This document shows positions 7,555 to 15,518 of a stretch of DNA of 20,276 bases, piece by piece. This DNA comes from JAKAXS01 sp041940525 (GTDB taxonomy: Bacteria > Pseudomonadota > Alphaproteobacteria > Rhizobiales > Hyphomicrobiaceae): NCBI GenBank assembly GCA_041940525.1, contig JBGTSB010000053.1, positions 1 to 20,276 on the forward strand. The letters are read 5' to 3'. The notes beneath the pieces were generated by a model. The model saw nothing but the letters and a program-made list of their open reading frames with translations. It ran no database searches and was not told where the DNA came from. The first letter of the stretch is position 1; every line of letters begins with the position of its first letter. The translations under genes were made by a program, and so were the position numbers.

Positions 7555-7920
7555 ATGCCATCCGGCCAAACCGAACAGCGCCAGGCTCGCTATCGCCGTG
7601 GACACAAATCGGAATGGCTCGCCGCAGGGTGGTTGATGCTGAAAGGCTATCGCGTGCTCGCCAGGCGCTTTCGCGGACCAGCCGGCGAAGTAGACTTGAT
7701 CGTTTGCCGGAGACGTCGCTTAGCCTTCGTTGAAGTCAAACACCGGCCATCGTGGCAAGCCTGCGAAGCCTCGATAACAAACCGGCAGCGCCAACGCATC
7801 CGCCGTGCCGCCGACAACTGGTTAGCCAATAACCGCGCCTACCAAAACCACGACATCACCTTCGATGCCGTCTTCCTCGTTCCCGCAAAATGGCCTCGCC
7901 ACCTGCCAGACGTCTTGTGA
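7555..7920 (+). CDS. UPF0102 (YraN) family nuclease-like protein
   Basis: A 121-residue member of UPF0102, whose fold resembles Holliday junction resolvases and other PD-(D/E)xK nucleases. Visible family residues are an early glutamate (E20, in HKSEWLAAGWL), the GPAGEVDLIV motif (41-50, D47) and LAFVEVKHR (56-64, E60 and K62), which together form the expected metal site. Biochemical function is unknown, though its position beside rsmI is widely conserved. Its start is 9 bases after the rsmI stop and gshB follows 69 bases later, so co-transcription is likely. Confidence 0.92.
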   Translation: MPSGQTEQRQARYRRGHKSEWLAAGWLMLKGYRVLARRFRGPAGEVDLIVCRRRRLAFVEVKHRPSWQACEASITNRQRQRIRRAADNWLANNRAYQNHDITFDAVFLVPAKWPRHLPDVL

Positions 7921-7989
7921 TCTGCTCTTGATCCTGGCTTATAACGCCCGATATTGCCCAAGCTGGCAGCAACCGCGATGGAAAAGCCT

Positions 7990-8943
7990 ATGCCTCTGAA
8001 GATCGCAGTCCAAATGGACCCAATCGACAAAATCGACATCAAAGGGGACAGCACGTTCGCCCTGCTGCTGGAAGCGCAAAACCGCGGGCACGACATCTTC
8101 TACTACACCCCAGACAGCCTGGCCCTTGAAGGCGGCCGTCTGCGCGCGCACGGCAAATCCCTCACAGTCTTCAACGATCATAACAAGCACTTCGAAACCG
8201 CGGACGCCCGCACCTGCGATCTTTCCGAACGCGACGTCGTCTTGCTGCGGCAGGACCCGCCGTTCGACATGGGCTACATCACCTCAACGCACTTACTCGA
8301 ACGCATTCATCCCAAGACACTCGTCGTCAACGATCCAGCCCACGTACGCAACGCGCCGGAAAAGATCTTCGTTCTCGATTTCCTCGACCTCATGCCGCCA
8401 ACGCTCATCACGCGCTCACTGCGAGACGTGCTGGAGTTCCGCGAGCGTATGAAGGACATCATCATCAAACCGCTCTACGGCAACGGCGGCGCGAGCGTCT
8501 TCCGCCTCTCACCAAACGACACGAACACCGGGTCGCTGGTTGAGCTCTTCCAAACCGTTTTCCGCGAACCGTTCATGGTTCAGCAGTATCGCGAGGAAGT
8601 CCGTCAGGGTGACAAGCGCATCATCCTTGTAGACGGCGAAGTCGCAGGCGCGATCAACCGTGTGCCGGCGGAAGGCGAAACACGTTCCAATCTTCATGTC
8701 GGCGGCACAGCGCAAGCCGTTGAACTCACCGATCGCGACCGCGAAATCTGCGACCGTCTCGGTCCCGAGCTCAAGCGCCGCGGGCTCATCTTCACCGGCA
8801 TCGACGTCATCGGCCCCTATCTCACCGAGATCAACGTCACCTCGCCCACCGGCATCCGCCAAGTCAAAGACTTCGGCGGCGCCGACATCGCCGCCCTCAT
8901 CTGGGACGCCATCGAACGCAAAGTGGCTGAAAACCGAGCCTGA
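7990..8943 (+). CDS. gshB: Glutathione synthetase
   Basis: GshB joins gamma-glutamylcysteine and glycine using ATP, the second step of glutathione synthesis, in the cytosol. It starts with the family motif IAVQMDPIDKIDIKGDSTFA (5-24). The ATP-grasp part has KPLYGNGGASVF (160-171), the substrate loop around RSNLHVGG (232-239), and the metal and substrate motif TEINVTSPTGIR (279-290). From the ATG at 7990 the protein is 317 residues, almost equal to the 316 of E. coli GshB, and has GGAAAA about seven bases upstream. Alternative in-frame starts are an ATG at 7978 and a TTG at 7954, which add 4 and 12 residues. It belongs to the conserved alphaproteobacterial order rsmI-yraN-gshB-comM. Confidence 0.96.
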   Translation: MPLKIAVQMDPIDKIDIKGDSTFALLLEAQNRGHDIFYYTPDSLALEGGRLRAHGKSLTVFNDHNKHFETADARTCDLSERDVVLLRQDPPFDMGYITSTHLLERIHPKTLVVNDPAHVRNAPEKIFVLDFLDLMPPTLITRSLRDVLEFRERMKDIIIKPLYGNGGASVFRLSPNDTNTGSLVELFQTVFREPFMVQQYREEVRQGDKRIILVDGEVAGAINRVPAEGETRSNLHVGGTAQAVELTDRDREICDRLGPELKRRGLIFTGIDVIGPYLTEINVTSPTGIRQVKDFGGADIAALIWDAIERKVAENRA

Positions 8944-8963
8944 TCGCTTCTCACGGACAACCA

Positions 8964-8993
8964 TTGCCCGAATTGCACCGTGTACGCTATATT
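8964..8993 (+). promoter_or_regulatory. Sigma-70-like promoter for comM
   Basis: TTGCCC at 8964-8969 and TATATT at 8988-8993 are separated by 18 bases. Predicted transcription would start near position 9000, upstream of the ATG at 9019 but downstream of the alternative GTG at 8980. The promoter therefore also supports the shorter comM start. Found by eye, not tested. Confidence 0.45.
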
Positions 8994-9018
8994 CTCATCC
9001 GTATCCGAGGGAGAGAGC

Positions 9019-10584
9019 ATGTACGGGCAGATTTCCACGCTCGCGTTTGTCGGCATCGAAGCGCGCCCCGTTGAGGTTCAGGTGCGCATCACGCCGGGCC
9101 AGCCCGCCTTCGCAATCGTTGGCCTGCCCGATAAAGCCGTAGCGGAAAGCCGCGAACGCATCCGCTCCGCCCTGCATGCCGTCGGGCTTGGGCTGCCCTA
9201 CAAACATCTCACCGTGAACCTGGCGCCTGCAGATCTGCCGAAAGAAGGCAGCCACTATGACCTGGCGATCGTGCTCGCCTTGATGGTCGCCATGGAAGCG
9301 ATCGCACCGGATGCAGTCTCGGGTTACACGGCAGTCGGAGAACTCGCACTCGACGGCTCCATCCGCGCCATTCCCGGCGCGCTGCCAGCCGCGATCGGCG
9401 CCAACGCAATGGGCAAGGGTTTGATCTGTCCCGCTGCCGTCGGCTCCGAAGCAGCGTGGGCCGGTGACAAGCTCGACATCCTGGCGCCACCGCACCTTCT
9501 GTCGCTGGTGAACCACTTTAAAGGCCTTCAAACGCTCACGCCGCCGACACCCAATTTGGAAACATCCCCCATCCAGCTTGCAGACTTGAAAGACGTTCGC
9601 GGCCAGGAAAGCGCCAAGCGCGCGCTGGAAGTTGCGGCAGCCGGCGGCCATAACCTGCTCATGATCGGCCCGCCCGGCTCAGGCAAATCCATGCTTGCCG
9701 CACGCCTGCCCTCTATCCTGCCGCCGCTGACATCCGAAGAGATGCTGGAAGTCTCGATGGTGCACTCCCTGGCAGGCGAGTTGATGGGCGGAAAGCTTGC
9801 TGCCGAGCGGCCGTTTCGCGCGCCGCATCACTCTGCCAGCATGCCATCGCTTGTCGGCGGCGGATCACGGCCCCGGCCAGGCGAAGTCAGTCTCGCTCAT
9901 CTTGGTATTCTCTTCCTGGACGAACTGCCGGAGTTCCAACCGAACGTTCTCGATGCCTTGCGTCAGCCGCTTGAAAGCGGCGAAGTCATCATCGCGCGCG
10001 CCAATCATCGCATCGCCTATCCCGCGCGCATTCAGATGATCGCGGCCATGAACCCATGCAAGTGCGGTGGCGCCAGCCCGGGACAATCATGCCGTCGCGG
10101 CCCCCGTTGCGCGGCGGACTATCAGGCACGCATCTCCGGCCCGTTGCTTGACCGCATCGATTTGCAAATTGAAGTGCCCGCCGTGTCCGCAGCGGACTTG
10201 ACCCTGCCACCGGCTTCGGAAGGCAGCGCCGAAGTGCGCGAACGCGTCATAGCCGCCCGCACGCGTCAGCGCGAGCGTTTCGCCGAACACCTTGCCAAAC
10301 AAAACGGATCGAACGTCAGCGGCAAACCCGGCCACGCTATCCGCACCAACGCCGATGCCTCCGGCAGCCTGCTCGACGCGATCGCAACGCCGGACGACGC
10401 CGGCATGCAGCTTCTTCGCCAGGCAGCCGAAACGTTGAACCTCTCGGCGCGCGGCTTCCACCGCACCTTGCGCGTCGCCCGCACACTCGCGGACCTTGAC
10501 GCATCAGATCAGGTCAGCCGCATCCACATCGCCGAAGCGCTGAGCTATCGCGGTGAAACCTTGCGCCAATCACAAGCCGCCTGA
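9019..10584 (+). CDS. comM: YifB/ComM family Mg chelatase-like AAA ATPase
   Basis: ComM-type proteins are hexameric AAA+ helicases that promote branch migration during uptake and integration of foreign DNA. The 521-residue protein has an N-terminal Lon-protease-like (ChlI) domain (about 20-140, with FAIVGLPDKAVAESRERIRS). The ATPase core follows, with Walker A GPPGSGKS (217-224), Walker B ILFLDE (297-302) and a four-cysteine cluster (C347, C349, C358, C364) in NPCKCGG and the residues after it. Next come GPLLDRIDLQIEVP and a C-terminal Mg-chelatase domain with ARGFHRTLRVARTLADL. The ATG at 9019 has a strong ribosome site (GAGGGAGAGAGC). An in-frame GTG at 8980 would add 13 residues but lies upstream of the likely transcription start. 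It follows gshB by 75 bases. Confidence 0.95.
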   Translation: MYGQISTLAFVGIEARPVEVQVRITPGQPAFAIVGLPDKAVAESRERIRSALHAVGLGLPYKHLTVNLAPADLPKEGSHYDLAIVLALMVAMEAIAPDAVSGYTAVGELALDGSIRAIPGALPAAIGANAMGKGLICPAAVGSEAAWAGDKLDILAPPHLLSLVNHFKGLQTLTPPTPNLETSPIQLADLKDVRGQESAKRALEVAAAGGHNLLMIGPPGSGKSMLAARLPSILPPLTSEEMLEVSMVHSLAGELMGGKLAAERPFRAPHHSASMPSLVGGGSRPRPGEVSLAHLGILFLDELPEFQPNVLDALRQPLESGEVIIARANHRIAYPARIQMIAAMNPCKCGGASPGQSCRRGPRCAADYQARISGPLLDRIDLQIEVPAVSAADLTLPPASEGSAEVRERVIAARTRQRERFAEHLAKQNGSNVSGKPGHAIRTNADASGSLLDAIATPDDAGMQLLRQAAETLNLSARGFHRTLRVARTLADLDASDQVSRIHIAEALSYRGETLRQSQAA

Positions 10585-10602
10585 AGCAGGCGCGCACATT
10601 AG

Positions 10603-10634
10603 AAAAATGGCGCAGCCGTCTCTGGCCGCGCCAT
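10603..10634 (-). terminator. Intrinsic terminator of folD
   Basis: Between the convergent comM and folD genes, ATGGCGCAGCC (10607-10617) pairs with GGCCGCGCCAT (10624-10634), with one mismatch and a six-base loop. Read on the minus strand the stem is followed at once by TTTTTC, the U-run of a rho-independent terminator for folD. On the plus strand no U-run follows, so any effect on comM would be weaker. Confidence 0.75.
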
Positions 10635-10657
10635 CATCATTTCAGCTTTAAAGCCGA

Positions 10658-11536
10658 CTAGTCCTTGATGCCGTGCTGCATCTTCGTGGCATCGACCGTG
10701 TTCTGCAGCAAGCAGGCAATCGTCATAGGGCCCACGCCGCCTGGAACCGGCGTAATCGACCCGGCTACCTTCGCACATTCGGCATAGTCCACGTCGCCAA
10801 CCAGCTTGCCCTTGCCGTCCGGCTTGGTGATGCGGTTGATGCCGACGTCGATCACGATAGCGCCGGGCTTGATCCAATCGCCTTTGACCATTTCCGGCCG
10901 GCCCACAGCGGCAACAACCAGGTCAGCCTGACGAACAACGCCGGGAAGATCCTTGGTGCGCGAATGCGCGACCGTCACCGTGCAGTTCTCCTGAAGCAAA
11001 AGCTGCATCATCGGCTTGCCGACGATGTTGGAGCGGCCGACAACAACAGCATTCATGCCGGTGAGGTCTGGCGCGACGCTCTTTGCGAGAATGACCGAAC
11101 CGCGCGGCGTGCAAGGGACAAGCGCGCGCTCGCCAATTCCGAGACGGCCAACGTTGACCGGATGGAAACCGTCGACATCCTTGTCTGGCTCGATCGTGTT
11201 CAACACCTTGGTAGAGTCGATGTGCTTCGGCAGCGGCAACTGAACGAGAATGCCGTTCACGGCCGGGTCTTTGTTCAGCTTGTCGACGAGCGCCAGAACA
11301 TCGGCTTCCGGCGTATCTTCCGGCAGCTTGTGCTCCCAGGAGTGCATCCCGCATTCCACCGTCTGGGCGGCTTTGTTGCGAACATAAACCTTGCTCGCGG
11401 GATCTTCCCCGACAAGAACAACGGCTAGGCCAGGCGTCAGCCCATGCGAGGACTGCAAACGCTTCACCTCGGCGGCGACATCTGCGCGAACCTTCGCGGC
11501 AATCGCCTTTCCGTCGATAACACTGGCCTCGGACAT
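10658..11536 (-). CDS. folD: Bifunctional methylenetetrahydrofolate dehydrogenase/cyclohydrolase
   Basis: FolD oxidises 5,10-methylene-THF to methenyl-THF with NADP+ and then hydrolyses it to 10-formyl-THF, feeding purine and formyl-Met-tRNA synthesis. The 292-residue protein has ASKVYVRNKAAQTVECG (Y51 and K55 of the active site), ILVQLPLP (Q99), DKDVDGFHPVN (D122), PCTPRG (141-146), the nucleotide loop GRSNIVGKPM (167-176) and a closing TPVPGGVGPMTIA. The ATG at 11536 is preceded by GGGAGGAGAAAGTTCG, a strong ribosome site. The frame stays open 37 codons further upstream, but that part runs into the DUF167 gene and is not FolD-like. It is the last gene of the yggT-DUF167-folD operon, with a terminator about 25 bases past the stop. 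Confidence 0.97.
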   Translation of the reverse strand: MSEASVIDGKAIAAKVRADVAAEVKRLQSSHGLTPGLAVVLVGEDPASKVYVRNKAAQTVECGMHSWEHKLPEDTPEADVLALVDKLNKDPAVNGILVQLPLPKHIDSTKVLNTIEPDKDVDGFHPVNVGRLGIGERALVPCTPRGSVILAKSVAPDLTGMNAVVVGRSNIVGKPMMQLLLQENCTVTVAHSRTKDLPGVVRQADLVVAAVGRPEMVKGDWIKPGAIVIDVGINRITKPDGKGKLVGDVDYAECAKVAGSITPVPGGVGPMTIACLLQNTVDATKMQHGIKD

Positions 11537-11576
11537 CGAACTTTCTCCTCCCGTACTTTTTGTATTTTCCTGCTGA

Positions 11577-11909
11577 TTACTTGAGCCTTGCGGCGATTTG
11601 TTTCCCGATGAAGACCGGGTCATCCATGATTTCAAAAGACTTAACACGTGATTTACTCCCAGAGGTCAGCCGCACCCTGCTTATTGGCACATCCAGCCAG
11701 CGGGCGAAAAGCCGCCGGGCGGCCTTGTTCGCAGCGCCGCTCTCAGGAGCGGCCCTCACACGGGCGCCGACCGCAGGACCATAGACGGTCGGCACGATTT
11801 TCCCGATAGCATCTAGAGAAGATTTCGGAGTAAGACGCACCCGCACGATGACGCACCCGCCGGCTACCCAGTAGGGTAGCGAAGAGCCGTTCCCCGCCGG
11901 ATCAGACAC
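11577..11909 (-). CDS. DUF167 (YggU) family protein
   Basis: A 110-residue member of DUF167 (UPF0235, YggU), a small alpha/beta fold of unknown role. Family marks are VRVRLTPKSSLDAIGKI near the start, VRAAPESGAANKA in the centre, and VRLTSGSKSRVKSFEI in the second half. It starts with GTG and overlaps the end of yggT by eight bases, so the two are translationally coupled. It ends 40 bases before the folD start. The order yggT-DUF167 is widely conserved. Confidence 0.92.
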   Translation of the reverse strand: MSDPAGNGSSLPYWVAGGCVIVRVRLTPKSSLDAIGKIVPTVYGPAVGARVRAAPESGAANKAARRLFARWLDVPISRVRLTSGSKSRVKSFEIMDDPVFIGKQIAARLK

Positions 11910-12198
11910 CCAGCAAGGCGTTCCTCAGATTGCCGAGCACAACCGTCTGAATAAAAAAGATAATCAGGATCAGAACGAGCGGCGAAAAGTCTATTCCTCC
12001 CGTATCCGGCAGAATTCGCCGGATGGGCCGGAGCGCGGGCTCGGTTATCGCCAGCAATCCGTTGTAGATGGATCTCACGAACTGGTTGTACGGATTGATG
12101 ACGTTGAACGCCATCAAGATGCTGAGCAGCGCGGAAATGATGATGATCCAAACATACAGCTGCAGCACGTAATTTATGAAATCAATCAGCAAGACCAT
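11902..12198 (-). CDS. YggT family membrane protein
   Basis: A 98-residue inner-membrane protein of the YggT family. Two hydrophobic segments are visible: VLLIDFINYVLQLYVWIIII near the start and LVLILIIFFIQTVVLG near the end. They flank the conserved loop NPYNQFVRSIYNGLLAITEP, followed by LRPIRRILP. YggT relatives are linked to osmotic stress or cell division and to plastid CCB proteins, but the molecular role is not settled. The ATG at 12198 has GGCGGGTGG upstream. An earlier in-frame start at 12249 would add 17 residues with no family similarity. It leads the operon with DUF167 and folD. Confidence 0.92.
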   Translation of the reverse strand: MVLLIDFINYVLQLYVWIIIISALLSILMAFNVINPYNQFVRSIYNGLLAITEPALRPIRRILPDTGGIDFSPLVLILIIFFIQTVVLGNLRNALLGV

Positions 12199-12320
12199 GT
12201 GTCCACCCGCCTTATTGTTCGACCCGATGAGCAATAGCGGCCACGCCATCCCCTAGCAAGGCCCAGCCACCACCTGGCCGTGGACCACATCGCCTCAGGC
12301 CTCCGAGCGAGATGGGCCAC

Positions 12321-14906
12321 CTAACGGCCAATCAAGGCCTTCCGGCCCGCGGATGGCAAGACAAAGGCGGCCTGATACAGCGCGATCGGCAGGAATAATC
12401 CGGCAAGCGTGCCAAAGACGAACAAGGCCGGAGTACCGTCGACACCCATCTTCAAGAGAGCTTCGCGCACGACCGAATTACACAAAGGATGCCACAGATA
12501 GATCGCGAATGAATAGAGCCCAATCCATTCCAACCAGTCGAGCCTAGGACAACAGGCGACGAGAAGAATGATCGTCGCCGACGAAGTCGCGAACAATACC
12601 ACATCTTGCGGAACGCCAATCGAGATCCCTGCAAACTCGCCTGCAAAAAGGGCCGCGAAGCCTCCTGTAGCCAGCACGGCAGCCAACACGATGGTTGTCT
12701 GATCGTATAGCAAGTGTGCGTATCGAAATAGCACCAGCCCGATGATGAAGAATGGGCCTAACGTCACCACAGCCCATAAGGCGAGTACCTGAGGGAGTGG
12801 CATCAGCATGGACAGGAATGCAAGTGCGCCGGCGATGAGCAGCCACGCCGCCGCACCGGGTTTGAACAAGACATCGATACAAGCTATCGCGGCAACGATC
12901 AGGAACAGTGCATACAGATACCAAATATGCAGGTAGCCATGGATGAGCGCCTCACCGAGAGCTTGCTCCTCCATCCCCGCCGTTGTGCGAAGTCCATAGT
13001 AGACAAGTGAGACCACCACCGCTGGCACAATCAACGCCAGGAACCGGCTCTTGATGAACTCAGGCAGGCTTACCAAAGGCGTAGGCATAGCCGCGTACAG
13101 CAAGCCAGCCAGCGCTGTGTACAACGGCATGCGTACAACGTCGAACACGTCATCGATTAAGAACCGGTAGGGTGACCCATCGGCGATCTGCAAACCCAAA
13201 CGCGACGAGGCGCCAACTACGTGATAGACCACGACCAGGATACACGCGACCACCCTCAAAGTATCAGCATTGGCAAGAATGCTCCGCGATACTGCCGGCC
13301 GGATTGACGCAGCACTACCTGGCAATGGTCCCGCCGCCAAGTCCTTCACAGACATCTCGACCCAATTGTCCGGAACGTGGCCCAGAGCCCTCTCAAGCGC
13401 CAAATTCACTCGAACATACGTCAGCGAATCTCCGCCAAGATCCAGAAACGACTTGCTGGTATCCTTTGCATCACCACCGAAAATCTTCTGGAAAATGCCT
13501 TCAACCCTGCCATTGCAGCCGGCCAGCGGATCCTTAACGCTCGTGTCGCTTAGCGCCTTGTTGGTCAGCGTCGCATAATCGACTTTGCCCGAAGGCAACC
13601 GCGGCAACTCCTCAAGAAACACAACATCGAGCACGTGGCGCGGAAGGCTCAATTTCTCCGCAAGCAATTCCTTGATCTCGCCGGTACGAGCCGATGATGT
13701 AAAGATCGTCAGCCACCCGTCTCTAGTCACCGCGGCGCCAGAATACCCGGCAGCAGCCACGATCTGCTCCACATCGCTCAGATCAATGCGGTTGCCGTAA
13801 ATCTTCGAAAACCGGCTCTTTCTCCCCGTGATGTACAACAGCCCCTCTGGCGACCACTTGGCCAGATCCCCGGTCTTCAATTCGTCAACCTGCTTGCCCA
13901 GCCCCAAATCTTCGGCCGAGAGCGCATAGCCCATCATCACGTTCGGCCCGCGATAGCAAAGCTCGCCAACCGTACCGTCTTCAACCGGTTGCCCGCTTTC
14001 GTCGCGCACAATCAGCTGCCCTGAAGGGACTGCAACACCAATTGAGTTCGGATGGTCCATCACCCGATCCGGCGGCAGATAGCTCATCCGCGGCGAAGCC
14101 TCGGTCTGACCATACATAACAAAGAACTGCCAACCACGTCGTTTCGCGATAGCCGCAAAAGCGCGGACTTTCTCTGGGGCCAATCGTCCGCCAGCCTGCG
14201 TGAAATACCGCAGCGACACGGGGGCTTGGGCTTCGAAATCAATCTGCGAGAGTAGGTCGTAGGTGTAAGGTACGCCACCAAAGCTCGTAGCGTTGTTCAC
14301 GCGGCAGAATTCCCAAAACTCCGGTTCGACAACCGACCGCCCAGTCAGCAAGAGCGTGGCCCCAGCCAACAAATGACTGTTAACGATGGAAAGCCCATAA
14401 GAGTAATGAGCCGGTAGATTGACAACGCCATTGTCGTTTTGAGAAATGCCAAGGTATTCGCAGATCGACACCGCGTTGGAGATCACGTTGTCCTTGGACA
14501 GCCGCACGCATTTCGGGCTGCCCGTGCTACCCGACGTCGACAATAGCAACGCCAAGTCTGGATGAAGATCCAACGGCGCGGCGTTGACGAGCTGCGGCTG
14601 AAACTTGTCAGCCGCCAGCAAAACAGAGTTAGGCCGGAACCGCTCAATAATAGTATGGCGCAACTCACCGGCATCCGGCGGAAGCAACAGAGGCACGTGT
14701 CCCCCTTTTAGGACACCAGCATAGGCAACGAGCCAGTCAATGGTTGCCGGGCACTCAAGCAAAACAAGCTGTCGCCGGCCCGCCAGCCGCTCGGTAGTCT
14801 GCGAAGCCCTTGAGGCCAATTCGTGGTAGCTGATCGCCCCGTTCTCATCGACAGCAGCCAGGCGCTCCGAACCGCTGAAAAGGGCTTCCGCTATTGTCGT
14901 CATCAT
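12321..14906 (-). CDS. Adenylation - carrier protein - acyltransferase 3 fusion
   Basis: One 861-residue chain combines three families. Residues 1-450 are an AMP-forming adenylation domain: TSGSTGSPK (124-132), YGQTEAS (265-271), TGD (345-347), GRKSRFSKIYGNRIDLSDVE (361-380), and the C-terminal catalytic lysine K441 in LPSGKVD. Residues about 465-530 are an acyl or peptidyl carrier domain with DLGGDSL and S494 for the phosphopantetheine arm. Residues about 548-850 are an integral-membrane acyltransferase-3 domain of about ten segments, with the R551/H562 pair in RVVACILVVVYH, VRMPLYTALAGLLYA, and AIYLWHP near the end. It should activate a carboxylic acid, tether it, and pass it to an acceptor at the membrane. 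HYSYGLS replaces the FDxS region that carries the amino-acid-binding Asp in NRPS domains, so the substrate is probably not an alpha-amino acid. No condensation or thioesterase domain is present. Neighbours do not reveal the acceptor. Confidence 0.9.
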   Translation of the reverse strand: MMTTIAEALFSGSERLAAVDENGAISYHELASRASQTTERLAGRRQLVLLECPATIDWLVAYAGVLKGGHVPLLLPPDAGELRHTIIERFRPNSVLLAADKFQPQLVNAAPLDLHPDLALLLSTSGSTGSPKCVRLSKDNVISNAVSICEYLGISQNDNGVVNLPAHYSYGLSIVNSHLLAGATLLLTGRSVVEPEFWEFCRVNNATSFGGVPYTYDLLSQIDFEAQAPVSLRYFTQAGGRLAPEKVRAFAAIAKRRGWQFFVMYGQTEASPRMSYLPPDRVMDHPNSIGVAVPSGQLIVRDESGQPVEDGTVGELCYRGPNVMMGYALSAEDLGLGKQVDELKTGDLAKWSPEGLLYITGRKSRFSKIYGNRIDLSDVEQIVAAAGYSGAAVTRDGWLTIFTSSARTGEIKELLAEKLSLPRHVLDVVFLEELPRLPSGKVDYATLTNKALSDTSVKDPLAGCNGRVEGIFQKIFGGDAKDTSKSFLDLGGDSLTYVRVNLALERALGHVPDNWVEMSVKDLAAGPLPGSAASIRPAVSRSILANADTLRVVACILVVVYHVVGASSRLGLQIADGSPYRFLIDDVFDVVRMPLYTALAGLLYAAMPTPLVSLPEFIKSRFLALIVPAVVVSLVYYGLRTTAGMEEQALGEALIHGYLHIWYLYALFLIVAAIACIDVLFKPGAAAWLLIAGALAFLSMLMPLPQVLALWAVVTLGPFFIIGLVLFRYAHLLYDQTTIVLAAVLATGGFAALFAGEFAGISIGVPQDVVLFATSSATIILLVACCPRLDWLEWIGLYSFAIYLWHPLCNSVVREALLKMGVDGTPALFVFGTLAGLFLPIALYQAAFVLPSAGRKALIGR

Positions 14907-15028
14907 CTAAACCAAACAGCCCTCAAGTGCCGAAAACCCACAGACGCAAGTCATTGCGCTGTTCGCCTCAGCACTGAGAGTTTTTGTCTATCGAACTGAA
15001 CCTGCCGCCGCAACGACCTGAAAAACCC

Positions 15029-15060
15029 TTGGTTACCAATGCACTAGGTGCACATATAAT
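15029..15060 (+). promoter_or_regulatory. Tandem inverted repeats abutting a TATAAT box (candidate operator/promoter)
   Basis: Two inverted repeats lie end to end: TTGG-TTA-CCAA at 15029-15039 and TGCAC-TAG-GTGCA at 15040-15052, each with a three-base centre. A perfect -10 hexamer TATAAT follows at 15055-15060. The best -35 candidate, TTGGTT at 15029, gives a 20-base spacer, long for an unaided promoter, so the repeats could bind an activator or repressor. The gap 14907-15204 between the fusion gene and the tRNA holds no convincing gene. This site and the tRNA promoter are its only clear signals. Confidence 0.4.
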
Positions 15061-15164
15061 TGTTATTTCGTAAACTGTCTTCAGTCCACAAACAAATGAA
15101 TGATTGCGATCCGTCGCGGCCAGCAGATGAAGCAAACGACGCCAATCAGTTGCATCTCCAGCTC

Positions 15165-15194
15165 TTGACTTGCCCGTGCGGCCAACGGTTAATT
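15165..15194 (+). promoter_or_regulatory. Promoter of tRNA-Ala
   Basis: TTGACT at 15165-15170 and TTAATT at 15189-15194 are separated by 18 bases, and the mature tRNA begins 10 bases downstream. The spacing and match suit a strong sigma-70-type promoter for the tRNA. Transcription may continue into the N-acyltransferase gene, as no clear terminator follows the tRNA. Confidence 0.55.
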
Positions 15195-15204
15195 TCCCGC
15201 GTTT

Positions 15205-15280
15205 GGGGCCGTAGCTCAGATGGGAGAGCGCTGCAATCGCACTGCAGAGGTCAGGGGTTCGATTCCCCTCGGCTCCACCA
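15205..15280 (+). tRNA. tRNA-Ala (anticodon CGC)
   Basis: A 76-base cloverleaf. The acceptor GGGGCCG pairs with CGGCTCC (one G-U pair). The D stem is GCTC/GAGC, the anticodon stem CTGCA/TGCAG with loop ATCGCAC giving anticodon CGC, and the T arm AGGGG-TTCGATT-CCCCT. The discriminator base is A and CCA is encoded in the gene. The anticodon reads the alanine codon GCG. The gene sits between the divergent fusion gene and the N-acyltransferase. Confidence 0.97.
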
Positions 15281-15397
15281 GCACCAACAACGCTCCATTA
15301 ATCTATCCCAGGCAGATTATCCGGCAACAGAGCATGCTCCGCTCCGTCTAGAGTGGCTGGCGCTCGCGTTGAGAAGTTGCGTAACGGATGATTGACG

Positions 15398-15518
15398 ATG
15401 ACACTTGCCGCCGATGCGATGATGCGAGCTTCTGTGTCAGGCAGCCCGCTGCACCGGGTTTGACGCGCTGGAAAGCGAATGGAACGCCCTGTTCGATCGC
15501 GCAGGCAGCGGCCAGCAG
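15398..15518 (+). other. Out-of-frame 5' part of the N-acyltransferase gene (probable frameshift)
   Basis: From the ATG at 15398 the sequence reads MTLAADAMMRASVSGSPLHR and ends at a TGA at 15461. One base later the other frame reads FDALESEWNALFDRAGSG and runs without a break into the downstream gene. These parts together look like a normal start of the CelD-like family. The downstream frame has no ATG, GTG or TTG between its own stop at 15420 and the ATG at 15519. The join lies in CACCGGGTTTGAC. Removing one G gives an uninterrupted HRFDALESEW. A real one-base insertion or a sequencing error in the G or T run is the simplest reading. Confidence 0.6.

Noticed and set aside
8995..9651. 218-residue antisense open frame opposite comM
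   Set aside because: It lies fully inside a clear ComM coding region, is Cys/Arg/Gly-rich, and is a typical shadow of GC-rich third positions.
10673..11428. 251-residue plus-strand open frame opposite folD
   Set aside because: FolD on the minus strand is certain; the plus frame shows no family motif and contradicts codon bias.
15205..15280. tRNA-Ala as an attachment site of an integrated element
   Set aside because: I found no integrase gene and no second copy of the tRNA 3' end within the window.
15060..15395. 111-residue open frame on the plus strand after the TATAAT box
   Set aside because: It runs straight through the tRNA-Ala gene, has no ribosome site at its start and no recognisable protein features.
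15455..15463. Programmed +1 frameshift like prfB in the N-acyltransferase gene
   Set aside because: The TTTGAC similarity is short, the shifted Val codon re-pairs poorly, and no helper ribosome-binding motif sits at the right distance. A one-base indel is simpler.
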